A stretch of 64,000 nucleotides of DNA. It comes from Psychrobacillus sp. OK028. GTDB lineage: Bacteria; Bacillota; Bacilli; Bacillales_A; Planococcaceae. The position numbers and the translations under genes were made by a program. Positions 8,575 through 15,582 of this stretch are shown here, piece after piece. Where the stretch lies: positions 186,001-250,000 of the forward strand of contig NZ_FNHY01000005.1 of NCBI RefSeq assembly GCF_900103605.1, written 5' to 3'. Under the pieces are notes generated by a model. It made no database searches and had not been told where the DNA came from. It saw only the letters and a list, made by a program, of their open reading frames with translations. Each line of letters begins with the position of its first letter. The stretch's first letter is position 1.

Positions 8575-10287
8575 TTAAACGAGTGAACCTCCCGTTTTAC
8601 TATATTTAATAATTCCTTCTGCGCTTTTATAGGCTAGAGCTGCTACTGTTCCCGTAGGATTGTAACCTCCATTATGGGGAAAGTTTCCTGCCCCTACTAC
8701 AAACAAGTTCTCTGCATCCCAGTGTTGTAAATACGGATTTACTACGCTATTTTCAGGACTAGCCCCCATGATAGTGCCTCCCGTATTATGAGTTGTCTGA
8801 TAACCTACAATATCATAATCCGTTATGACCTCTTTTCCTTCTACCGTTTTCGCTCCCATTTCCTTCATAATATTTTGAGTTACTTTTGTAATATACTTAT
8901 GCAACGCTCTATCCTGATCTGTAAAATTATACGTCATTTGAAGTAGCGGCAACCCATAAACGTCCTTGTATTTACTATCTAAAGACAAGTAATTTTCCTT
9001 ATGCGGCATCGAGGCACCCTGAGCTCCAATTGATAATGTGCGAGTATAATTGTAAATTGAATTTTTCTTAAACTCTGCTCCCCAAGTCGGTGTTCCTCGT
9101 TGTATTGGATTTGTTTCGATAGGTCTATATCCGGTTTGTGTGATGGAAATACTGCCACCATGAATAAAGTCTAAGTCACTATGATCAAAGTTATCTGCAT
9201 TATAATCATCAATAGACATACCAAGAGCTCCTGCCCCCATAAATGTGTTCATTTGCTCTTCAAAGTATCCAGTTGCACCTGGTAATATTTGATAGCAGTA
9301 ATTTTTACCAAGCGTTCCCTTTCCAGTTTCAGGGTCATACTGTTCACCAATATTAGATACCATAAGCAATTTGGCATTATTCATAACATAGCTTGCCAGA
9401 ACAACTACTTCAGCTTCTTGGATAAACTCTTCTCCAGACTGAGTATCCAAATATTTTACACCAGTCACCTTATTTCCACTTTTTATGACTTCCACAACAT
9501 TTGCATGAAATCTCGCTTCAAAATTCCCAGTTTTTATTGCGGTAGGTATAACAGTTACCTCAGGTGATGTTTTTGCACCATACTCGCAGCCAAATCGCTC
9601 ACAGAAACCACAGTATTGGCAAGCATTCAAGACCGCACCGTCTGGGTTTGTGTAGGGTTCTGATAAATTAGCAGATGGGAGCATAAATGGAGAATATCCT
9701 AGTGATTTGGTTGCCCCTTCAAACTTTTTCAAAATGGCCGTTTTTTTCATTGGAGGAGTAGGAAAATCCTGTGCTCTCTTCCCCCAAAAAGGATTTTTAT
9801 CTTCTCCAGAAATTCCTGCCGTCTGATCATATTTATAAAAATAAGGTTCTAGTTCATCATAGGTAACACCCCAATCTTGAAGCAAATAATCACTAGATAA
9901 TTTATTTGGACCATATTTTTCATCTGTCATCGTTTTAATTTGAAAATCATATGGATAAAATCTCCACGTATGCCCATTCCAATGAGTTCCCGAACCTCCC
10001 AACCCTTCACCGAGTAGGAATGAGCTCATCTGTCTCATAGGTAATGCTGGCATCTTACGGTTATTTCGAATGGTAATAGTCTCTTTTGCTACATCCTGCA
10101 TTAATTCGTAACGAACAGCATACCGATATTCGTCATGTATTTTCTGATAGTCCTCAGTTCCTCGTTTTCTTCCTCTTTCTAAACCAATAACCTTTAACCC
10201 TGCTTTAGCACATTCAGCCGCAATGATTCCACCAGTCCAACCTAAACCAACGATAACCACATCTATTTTTGGTAATGTTGTAGCCAT
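8575..10287 (-). CDS. GMC-family FAD dehydrogenase, gluconate 2-dehydrogenase large-subunit-like (copy 1)
   Basis: This 570-residue GMC oxidoreductase starts with the FAD dinucleotide motif VVIVGLGWTGG and ends with the GMC catalytic region (THNTGG, FPHNGGYNPTGT). Residues 223-234 carry four cysteines in the pattern C-x2-C-x2-C-x4-C, a possible iron-sulfur site. It has no signal peptide; the partner encoded 22 bases upstream has a Tat signal, suggesting co-export as in gluconate and fructose dehydrogenases. No cytochrome c subunit is nearby. The substrate, a sugar acid or polyol, cannot be predicted. A paralogue with its own subunit 3 lies at 56310-58034. Confidence 0.85.
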   Translation of the reverse strand: MATTLPKIDVVIVGLGWTGGIIAAECAKAGLKVIGLERGRKRGTEDYQKIHDEYRYAVRYELMQDVAKETITIRNNRKMPALPMRQMSSFLLGEGLGGSGTHWNGHTWRFYPYDFQIKTMTDEKYGPNKLSSDYLLQDWGVTYDELEPYFYKYDQTAGISGEDKNPFWGKRAQDFPTPPMKKTAILKKFEGATKSLGYSPFMLPSANLSEPYTNPDGAVLNACQYCGFCERFGCEYGAKTSPEVTVIPTAIKTGNFEARFHANVVEVIKSGNKVTGVKYLDTQSGEEFIQEAEVVVLASYVMNNAKLLMVSNIGEQYDPETGKGTLGKNYCYQILPGATGYFEEQMNTFMGAGALGMSIDDYNADNFDHSDLDFIHGGSISITQTGYRPIETNPIQRGTPTWGAEFKKNSIYNYTRTLSIGAQGASMPHKENYLSLDSKYKDVYGLPLLQMTYNFTDQDRALHKYITKVTQNIMKEMGAKTVEGKEVITDYDIVGYQTTHNTGGTIMGASPENSVVNPYLQHWDAENLFVVGAGNFPHNGGYNPTGTVAALAYKSAEGIIKYSKTGGSLV

Positions 10288-10309
10288 AAGTTTATCCCTC
10301 TACTTTCCT

Positions 10310-11050
10310 TTACATTCCACCAAGTGATTTTGGCTCAATTTTTTGGAACTTTTCTTTTTCAATGACATTAATATAGGCCATTTGGTGACCAGGAAACTCT
10401 TTCATTTTCCAACCATCCATATTGCGATTTCCACCATACATTGGATCTGAATAAGCTCCCTCTAACGTGGCCGTTCGAAGTAAGCGGAAGAAAAATGCTG
10501 AAGTAACTCCCGTCATAGGAATTTCATCGTTTTGAAAAGCAGTTAATATCTCATCCATTTGCTGTGCTTCTAAACTGGAAAATCCTTTTTCAAATCGCTT
10601 GTTTGCCTCTTCCTCCAACTTAGCAATTCCCTGCCTAAAGATAGACGCTCGTGTCAATCGACTCTGATAGCCTTGAGTTTTAGCACCTACAGCAAACGGA
10701 CCTTGCATGTATTCTTTCGTATTGCTTCCGTACTGTCCCGCCAGCTGACGATCTATAAAATAGGGTACCCCTAACTCAATAGCGCCTGGTCCTAGGTCAT
10801 CTTTTGGAAAAATACGCTCTGTCGCATTAGAAAGCACATCGAATTCTCTCTGATTTTGAAAAAATTGAAACCCCTCGTTAGTGGGCATGCCGTGATTGGT
10901 AGTACCTGTATCAGATACTTGTTGACCTGTCTTGTCTACATTTAGCCCAACTAAGCCACCTATTAACCCCCCACCTATTAAAGCACCAGTAGCAATCCCT
11001 GTAGTTTTAAGAAAATCTCTTCTTGAATAGTTTTTCGGTTTTTCTGTCAT
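10310..11050 (-). CDS. Tat-exported gluconate 2-dehydrogenase subunit 3-like protein (copy 1)
   Basis: A twin-arginine signal (SRRDFLKTTG, then a hydrophobic Gly-rich stretch) leads a 246-residue protein of the gluconate 2-dehydrogenase subunit 3 family. In characterised enzymes this subunit carries the FAD-bearing large subunit across the membrane by hitchhiking and stabilises it. Conserved family features include RIFPKDDLGPGA, FFRLLRTATLEGAYSDPMYGGNRNMDGW and FPGHQMAY. It is the first gene of a two-gene operon with the GMC protein. The start is ATG at 11050 with an AAGGAGACG-like site upstream. A paralogous pair occurs at 58058-58828. Confidence 0.88.
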   Translation of the reverse strand: MTEKPKNYSRRDFLKTTGIATGALIGGGLIGGLVGLNVDKTGQQVSDTGTTNHGMPTNEGFQFFQNQREFDVLSNATERIFPKDDLGPGAIELGVPYFIDRQLAGQYGSNTKEYMQGPFAVGAKTQGYQSRLTRASIFRQGIAKLEEEANKRFEKGFSSLEAQQMDEILTAFQNDEIPMTGVTSAFFFRLLRTATLEGAYSDPMYGGNRNMDGWKMKEFPGHQMAYINVIEKEKFQKIEPKSLGGM

Positions 11051-11201
11051 TTACATCGTCTCCTTAAAGATAATGATCTTACTAGGAACTTCTTAGAAAA
11101 GGATATACAAATCTATATATTTCTAATCATTCGACGAAATTTTTAGCATCTATAAATTTTCCAAAACATCACTACGGTTGCTAAATAGTCCATTAAATAC
11201 T

Positions 11202-11237
11202 ACGAAGAGGTTAGCTCCCTTTGCTCTAAACCTCTTC
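11202..11237. repeat. Inverted repeat upstream of the first GMC operon
   Basis: GAAGAGGTT and AACCTCTTC form a 9-bp stem with a 16-base loop. No T tract follows on either strand, so a terminator is unlikely. It could be an RNA structure or a protein site. Confidence 0.4.
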
Positions 11238-11329
11238 CCTTCAGTTTCGGTGGGATTCCGATAGATTGTTTGCTTATACTCTTTTAAATATTAAAAAAGA
11301 GTCTGGGACAGAACCTATCTCAAAATCAA

Positions 11330-11370
11330 AAGCAGTCCCAATTTTACTTATCGTAAAATTGGGACTGCTT
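11330..11370. repeat. Perfect 18-bp hairpin
   Basis: AAGCAGTCCCAATTTTAC and its exact complement are separated by five bases, just after a GAGTCTGGGACAGAAC string. There is no gene around it. It marks the left part of the repeat-rich gene-free kilobase. Confidence 0.7.
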
Positions 11371-11395
11371 CCTTCTTTATTTCAGCTTCGTCGCC

Positions 11396-11501
11396 GTTGT
11401 TCTCCGTTACGGCGGACGCTTTCCTGGGGGCACGGGTCGAGCCTGTAGTCTCTCCCACGCGCTTGTCCCAAAGGAGTCGCCGCCTTCACTGCGAACAACT
11501 A
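11396..11501 (-). repeat. GC-rich interspersed repeat, subfamily B, copy 1
   Basis: This roughly 100-base GC-rich block (GGACGCTTTCC, GGGCACGGGTCGAGCCTGTAG) recurs in the same orientation at 18833-18927 and inverted at 25111-25220. It is related to the core of the longer element at 11737-12107. It has no open frame of its own. Similar blocks are common between genes of Bacillaceae and Planococcaceae. Confidence 0.75.
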
Positions 11502-11539
11502 TTTCCCCTCTTTATAAAGTAAATTAAATCTCTGCATAA

Positions 11540-11736
11540 ATTCAAACATAAAAAAGGACAACTACTGTTAAATTTAAGTATCTTACTAGCAAATTCTAAA
11601 AGAAAGATGTGTCGCTATGTTTAAAGATTATTACAAGAACCAAATCATTTTACCTCTAGATTTAACAGTTAAAAAATAATATCGCACAAGATTTCACTTT
11701 TTTCATTGATTGAGACTACTTCTGCCCCAGCCTCTT
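11540..11736 (+). mobile_element. Decayed IS1182-like insertion sequence ends
   Basis: The 63-base frame at 11617-11679 encodes MFKDYYKNQIILPLDLTVKK and then stops, matching from memory the amino terminus typical of IS1182-family transposases (MFK-Y--NQ--LPL-L). It is followed by GAGACTACTTCTGCCCCAGCC, which resembles a right end of such elements. The rest of the transposase is missing, as if nearly all of the element was deleted. A nucleotide search against IS1182 family ends would settle this. Confidence 0.45.
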
Positions 11737-12107
11737 TCAGATTGAAGACAAAGGGATCAGAATCGTCACATTCTGAATGCCTTTTGTAAAGCTAATAGAT
11801 TTTAGATTATTGAAATATATATATGAAAGGCAAAATACTTCGCAATCAATATGTTGATTTTTAGTCATCCTATCCATTCACCTCGACGTTTATTTAGATA
11901 GTAGTTGATTGTAGTGTAGGCGGCGACTCCTGCGGGAACAGCCCGAGTCTCGAGACCCCGCAGGAGCTTGCGACGAGGAGGCTTGAGCCGGGCCCGCGGA
12001 AAGCGACCGCCGGAACAAAAATCAACCAACTTTAAATTATTAATACTATTTTATAAGAAAAAAGACTGTTGGCAAACTCGAGATTATTCGAGTTTGTCTA
12101 CAGTCTG
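11737..12107. mobile_element. MITE-like element, copy 1 (371 bp)
   Basis: The block begins TCAGATTGAAGACAAA and ends TTTGTCTACAGTCTGA; these termini are inverted repeats with two mismatches over 16 bases. It contains a GC-rich palindromic core (CTCCTGCGGGAACAGCCCGA ... CGCAGGAG) and ends with a strong hairpin (GCAAACTCGA/TCGAGTTTGT). A near-identical 350-bp copy lies at 52768-53117; copy 1 has about 22 extra bases after AATAGATTTT. It has no coding capacity. The terminal hairpin is followed on the minus strand by Ts and probably terminates the merR gene. Confidence 0.75.
12062..12107 (-). terminator. Hairpin at the end of the MITE-like element, serving as the merR terminator
   Basis: CAGACTGTAGACAAACTCGA pairs with TCGAGTTTGCCAACAGTCT and is followed by TTTTTTC on the minus strand, right after the MerR-family stop at 12115. 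It is part of the repeat, so the element seems to supply the terminator. Confidence 0.75.
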
Positions 12108-12114
12108 AGCTTTG

Positions 12115-13020
12115 TCATTTTGTATTAAAAACTTCCTCCAAATCATTACTTATGTGAATTGATTTTAGTTGTTTCCCTTTTAAATAATTATGTGAACCCA
12201 TTCCTCCTATATAAAACGTAACCTGGTCTTGTTCACCTGCAAATTGGTCTAGTCTTCGGAGTAACTTTGGATCCCTTTCAAATGGCAATGTCGTGGATGC
12301 TGAAAGTAAAACAATCTTGGGTTTTAACTTACAGACTAATGATTCGATTGCTCCCGGTGCTGGTGATGCACCTACTAAAACAGTTTTCCAACCACGAAGC
12401 ATGAATTGCAGCAAAACAATATGCATCGGTAACTCATGATTTTCCTCAGGCAAACATGCACCAATAACTACCGGTGCATCCTCCCTTAGCTGAAAGGTCT
12501 TTCTAATTTGTATTAAATAATCCCGAACACTCATGCTAGATACTGCCTCCTGGTATTCGTCCCATTCTTCTCTTTCCCACCTAGCTCCTACTTCATGTAG
12601 AAAAGGGATAACCACATTACTGATAAATAGGTCTAACCCTAACTGATGATAGGCCTGTTGCAATATAAGATTTAATTCTCCTTCATTACAATATGTTCCT
12701 TTTTCTAGTAATTGAATGACGTAATCGTTGAATTTGTTTAGTTTAGGTGGCTCCGCTATAAAAATTGCTCCTACATTGTCAGGTTCCTTTTCCATCATCT
12801 CTATGGCTTGTTTAATCGAATATCCTTTTTCAGAAAGAATCTTAACACTTAATAACGCATTTACATCTTTTTCGCTATATACTCTATATCCATTTTCTAA
12901 TCGTTCAGGTTGTACAAGCTCATAACGCTCTTCCCATTTACGTATAACTTGTTTAGACAAGCCAGTGACATCTGAAACTTGCTTAATCGTATATATTCCA
13001 TTTCCTCGTGTTTCGCCCAT
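12115..13020 (-). CDS. MerR-family regulator with cobalamin-binding domain (CarH/LitR-like)
   Basis: This 301-residue protein has an N-terminal MerR winged helix (residues 8-78, IYTIKQVSDVTGLSKQVIRKWEERY), a helical B12 'cap' domain (about 95-175) and a Rossmann-like B12-binding domain (about 183-298). His195 in PEENHELP fits the lower-ligand His of the E-x-H-x-x-G motif, with Pro in place of Gly. In the cap, Trp148 and Glu158 of the W-x9-E-H motif are present but the His is Ala159. Family members (CarH, LitR) are light-sensing, adenosylcobalamin-dependent repressors. The start is ATG at 13020 behind AAGGGGGG. It is divergent from a membrane protein gene; 11-bp direct repeats lie between them. 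Confidence 0.85.
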   Translation of the reverse strand: MGETRGNGIYTIKQVSDVTGLSKQVIRKWEERYELVQPERLENGYRVYSEKDVNALLSVKILSEKGYSIKQAIEMMEKEPDNVGAIFIAEPPKLNKFNDYVIQLLEKGTYCNEGELNLILQQAYHQLGLDLFISNVVIPFLHEVGARWEREEWDEYQEAVSSMSVRDYLIQIRKTFQLREDAPVVIGACLPEENHELPMHIVLLQFMLRGWKTVLVGASPAPGAIESLVCKLKPKIVLLSASTTLPFERDPKLLRRLDQFAGEQDQVTFYIGGMGSHNYLKGKQLKSIHISNDLEEVFNTK

Positions 13021-13053
13021 AAATGCCCCCCCTTGCTACTAGTTCGAAATAAA

Positions 13054-13081
13054 TTGTTCCATAAGTATGCCTCATTATAAT
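13054..13081 (+). promoter_or_regulatory. Candidate promoter of the membrane protein gene
   Basis: TTGTTC and TATAAT are separated by 16 bases. The 11-bp direct repeats lie just downstream of the -10 box, where a bound repressor would block it. On the other strand TTGAAT and TATAAT, 17 bases apart, could serve the merR gene. Confidence 0.5.
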
Positions 13082-13090
13082 AAAAAATAG

Positions 13091-13119
13091 TATAACATTC
13101 AATATACAAACATTATACA
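13091..13119. promoter_or_regulatory. Putative CarH/LitR-type operator, three 11-bp direct repeats
   Basis: ACA triplets at 13095, 13106 and 13117 recur with exact 11-bp spacing; the last two repeats read TATACAAACAT and TATACAACCGA. Tandem 11-bp direct repeats are the known operator layout of CarH. The repeats overlap the -35 region of the probable merR promoter and follow the divergent promoter. The closely similar string TATACAAACATTAGACAA occurs at 13604-13621 before the ABC genes. Confidence 0.55.
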
Positions 13120-13167
13120 ACCGATTAATATAAAGAAAAGACCCTAATCGATAGGAAGTGAATTTAA

Positions 13168-13617
13168 GTGAAATTAAATACAAATTTATATGTAAGGATT
13201 ATTCTAGACGGAATTATAGCAGGTGTAGGTTTGACCCTCTTTTTCAAAGTAATTCAGTCAATAACGGGGTATCAAGTGTATACCCTATTATTAAATATAG
13301 ATTACATACCCCATTTAAACGAGTTTACGTTTCCGGAAGTAGTGGAGGTTGCATTTCATTTACTAGTATCCATAGTACTTTCGATTTTTTTATTTTTGTT
13401 CATTCAACGTCTGCAACCAAAGTCTACCGGCAGTGTCATAGGAATTTGTGTTTCGATTTGTTTTATTATTGGAGCTCTCTACTTTCCTACTACACTTTTA
13501 TCCAATAGAACCCCAGCAATTTCTAGCATTCCTTCTCTAGTATATTGGTTGATTGGACACGTTTTATATGGGTGCATCTTGGGTAAATTATTGCAAAAAA
13601 GATTATACAAACATTAG
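13168..13617 (+). CDS. Membrane protein of unknown function, next to B12-MerR regulator
   Basis: This 149-residue protein has four predicted transmembrane segments (about residues 9-30, 59-80, 90-108 and 122-142) and a basic C-terminus (LLQKRLYKH). I do not recognise the family with certainty. It starts at GTG 13168 with AGGAAG upstream. A different open frame over the same bases was rejected as a shadow. It is divergent from the B12-dependent MerR regulator, with 11-bp repeats in the shared promoter region, so it is a likely direct target. The ABC exporter genes follow 60 bases later. Confidence 0.75.
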   Translation: MKLNTNLYVRIILDGIIAGVGLTLFFKVIQSITGYQVYTLLLNIDYIPHLNEFTFPEVVEVAFHLLVSIVLSIFLFLFIQRLQPKSTGSVIGICVSICFIIGALYFPTTLLSNRTPAISSIPSLVYWLIGHVLYGCILGKLLQKRLYKH

Positions 13618-13646
13618 ACAAATAAGAATAATTATGATATGATCCA
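13604..13646 (+). promoter_or_regulatory. Second candidate 11-bp-repeat operator with promoter before the ABC genes
   Basis: TATACA at 13604 and TAGACA at 13615 are 11 bp apart and match the operator at 13103-13120 over nearly 18 bases. TTAGAC, 18 bases, TATGAT could be a promoter whose -35 box lies in the repeat. This suggests the same regulator controls the ABC operon. Confidence 0.45.
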
Positions 13647-13677
13647 TTTAATAAATTGACTAACAGGATGTGACCAA

Positions 13678-14748
13678 ATGTTTTTAGCTTGGAATGAAAT
13701 GAAAAAGAATAAGCTTCGCTTCACATTGATTGTAGGAGTATTAATGCTTGTCTCCTACTTAGTATTTTTCTTATCTGGGCTAGCAACTGGGTTAGCGAGC
13801 TTGAATAGGGAAGCAGTCGACAAGTGGGGTGCGACTGCCATTATTCTAACCGAAGAGTCCGATAAAAGCTTACCGCAATCCTCTCTAACTACCGAAGAGC
13901 TAGATGCTATTAGCGAAAACAAAACAGCAATTCTTGGACAATTAAATTCAATCGCAACAAATGGTGAGGCCAAACAAAATATTTCTCTTTTTGGTATCGA
14001 TCCTGAAGAATTCATTATGCCTGACGTAACAGAAGGAGAAGTTTTTTCAGAAGTCAATGAAGTAATTGCTAGTGACACGCTAAAAGAGGATGGATTTAAA
14101 CTTGGAGACGAGCTTGAACTATCTTCTACTGATGAAAAATTAACAATTGTAGGTTTTACAGATAGTGCACGCTTCAATGCAGCTCCAGTTCTTTACGGCG
14201 AAATAGATACTTTTCACAAGATTAAGTTTGGAGAAGCTGCAACAGAAAACGAAACACAAATAAATGGTATTGTTGTTCGTGCAGGTGACCTTTCTTCCAT
14301 CTCTACCTCTAATGAAGATCTTGAGATTATTGAAATAGAAACATTTATTGAAAACCTTCCAGGATATACGGAACAAGCCTTAACGTTGAACTTTATGATT
14401 TATTTCTTATTTGCTATTTCATCTGTCATTGTGGCAATCTTCCTTTATGTTTTAACAGTTCAAAAGATTAGTATGTTTGGAGTAATGAAGGCACAAGGTA
14501 TTTCAAACGGATATTTATCTCGTTCTGTTATTGCCCAAACATTTTTATTGGCATTCACCGGTGTTGTTGTCGGCTTTGCGCTAACACTGATTTCTGGAGC
14601 ATTTTTACCAAGTGCAGTTCCGGTTTCCTTTGATATTTTCACCATGATTATCTACGGCGTAGTCCTCATAACCGTTGCTATCCTTGGTGCTGTATTCTCG
14701 GTGTTAACTATCGTAAAAATTGATCCGCTTAAAGCAATAGGAGGTTAA
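13678..14748 (+). CDS. FtsX-like ABC transporter permease (DevC/MacB type)
   Basis: This 356-residue permease has one N-terminal transmembrane helix (residues 15-40), an extracellular domain of about 200 residues and three C-terminal helices (from about 240), the FtsX/MacB layout. The extracellular part contains FGIDPEEFIMPDV and EFLMP-like segments usual in MacB-type periplasmic core domains. Such proteins couple with LolD-type ATPases for export of lipids, peptides or drugs, or for mechanotransmission. The ATPase gene begins four bases after its stop. The start is ATG 13678 with CAGGATGTG upstream. The substrate is unknown. Confidence 0.85.
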   Translation: MFLAWNEMKKNKLRFTLIVGVLMLVSYLVFFLSGLATGLASLNREAVDKWGATAIILTEESDKSLPQSSLTTEELDAISENKTAILGQLNSIATNGEAKQNISLFGIDPEEFIMPDVTEGEVFSEVNEVIASDTLKEDGFKLGDELELSSTDEKLTIVGFTDSARFNAAPVLYGEIDTFHKIKFGEAATENETQINGIVVRAGDLSSISTSNEDLEIIEIETFIENLPGYTEQALTLNFMIYFLFAISSVIVAIFLYVLTVQKISMFGVMKAQGISNGYLSRSVIAQTFLLAFTGVVVGFALTLISGAFLPSAVPVSFDIFTMIIYGVVLITVAILGAVFSVLTIVKIDPLKAIGG

Positions 14749-14752
14749 TAAA

Positions 14753-15439
14753 ATGGCTATTTTAGAACTTAATAACGTAACAAAAACATTTGGAACGGGA
14801 CATAAACAGGTGGATGCTTTAAAAGAAACAAACTTTTCTGCTGAGCAAGGAGAGCTAATAGCAGTCATTGGTCCCTCGGGTTCAGGAAAAAGTACTTTTT
14901 TGACGATTGCTGGAGGATTACAAACTCCTTCAAGTGGCGGTGTTTTAGTTAAAAACCAGGATCTTGCAAATTTAAACGAGAAAAAACGCTCAAAAGTTCG
15001 TTTAAAAGAAATTGGATTTATCTTGCAAGCATCTAATCTAGTACCATTTTTAAATGTCGATAATCAAATGAAGCTATTAGATAATGTAAAAAAAGATAAT
15101 ATGACAACAGAGGAATTGGATGCTTTATACGACAACCTCGGCATTAAAGATTTACGCAAAAAATATCCAGCCGATTTATCTGGCGGGGAGCGACAACGTG
15201 TCGCCATTGCCAAAGCCTTGTATAGTAAGCCTTCCATTCTTCTAGCGGATGAGCCTACCGCATCTTTAGATTCGGAGAAAGCATATGAAGTTATGGAGTT
15301 ATTAAAAAAAGAAACAAAGCAAAACAAAACTACTACAATCGTTGTAACCCATGATACACGCCTCATTGAGTATTGTGACAAAGTTTATGAAATGACCGAT
15401 GGAGTACTGAGATTAATGGAAAAATCTTCAGTAAAGTGA
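14753..15439 (+). CDS. ABC transporter ATP-binding protein, LolD/MacB type
   Basis: This 228-residue ATPase has Walker A GPSGSGKST (residues 40-48), signature LSGGERQR, Walker B ILLADEP and switch VVTHD. LolD-type features include the insertion RSKVRLKEIGFILQASNLVPF before the Q-loop region. It is translationally close to the FtsX-like permease and both end at a strong terminator, so they form a two-gene export system. Regulation by the nearby B12-binding MerR protein is inferred from the repeats at 13604-13620. Confidence 0.92.
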   Translation: MAILELNNVTKTFGTGHKQVDALKETNFSAEQGELIAVIGPSGSGKSTFLTIAGGLQTPSSGGVLVKNQDLANLNEKKRSKVRLKEIGFILQASNLVPFLNVDNQMKLLDNVKKDNMTTEELDALYDNLGIKDLRKKYPADLSGGERQRVAIAKALYSKPSILLADEPTASLDSEKAYEVMELLKKETKQNKTTTIVVTHDTRLIEYCDKVYEMTDGVLRLMEKSSVK

Positions 15440-15443
15440 TTAG

Positions 15444-15485
15444 AACCCTACGATTTTTATAATTAAATCGTAGGGTTTTTTATTT
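15444..15485 (+). terminator. Terminator of the ABC exporter operon
   Basis: AACCCTACGATTT and AAATCGTAGGGTT form a 13-bp stem followed by TTTTTTATTTTT. Confidence 0.92.
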
Positions 15486-15516
15486 TTCAACGTAATATAT
15501 TGTATTTCATATTTTT

Positions 15517-15545
15517 CACAATTGTATTGAAAATTGTGATATGAT
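15517..15545 (+). promoter_or_regulatory. Inverted repeat abutting a -10 box before the aminotransferase gene
   Basis: CACAATT and AATTGTG are separated by eight bases and end one base before TATGAT, a good -10 box. The position suits a repressor or activator site. The binding protein is unknown. Confidence 0.45.
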
Positions 15546-15582
15546 AAAACATAAAATTTCATTCGTGTTAGGAGTGCTTATA

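Noticed and set aside
11266-11448. 60-codon plus-strand frame across the 18-bp hairpin and the GC-rich repeat
   Set aside because: It spans two unrelated repeat pieces and lacks a ribosome binding site.
11051-12114. A hidden gene in the gene-free kilobase
   Set aside because: The only open frames are short and fall inside hairpins, an IS remnant and repeats; none has a start site.
13158-13508. 116-codon plus-strand frame overlapping the membrane protein gene
   Set aside because: It is in a shifted frame of 13168-13617, which has the transmembrane pattern and the ribosome binding site; the alternative has neither.
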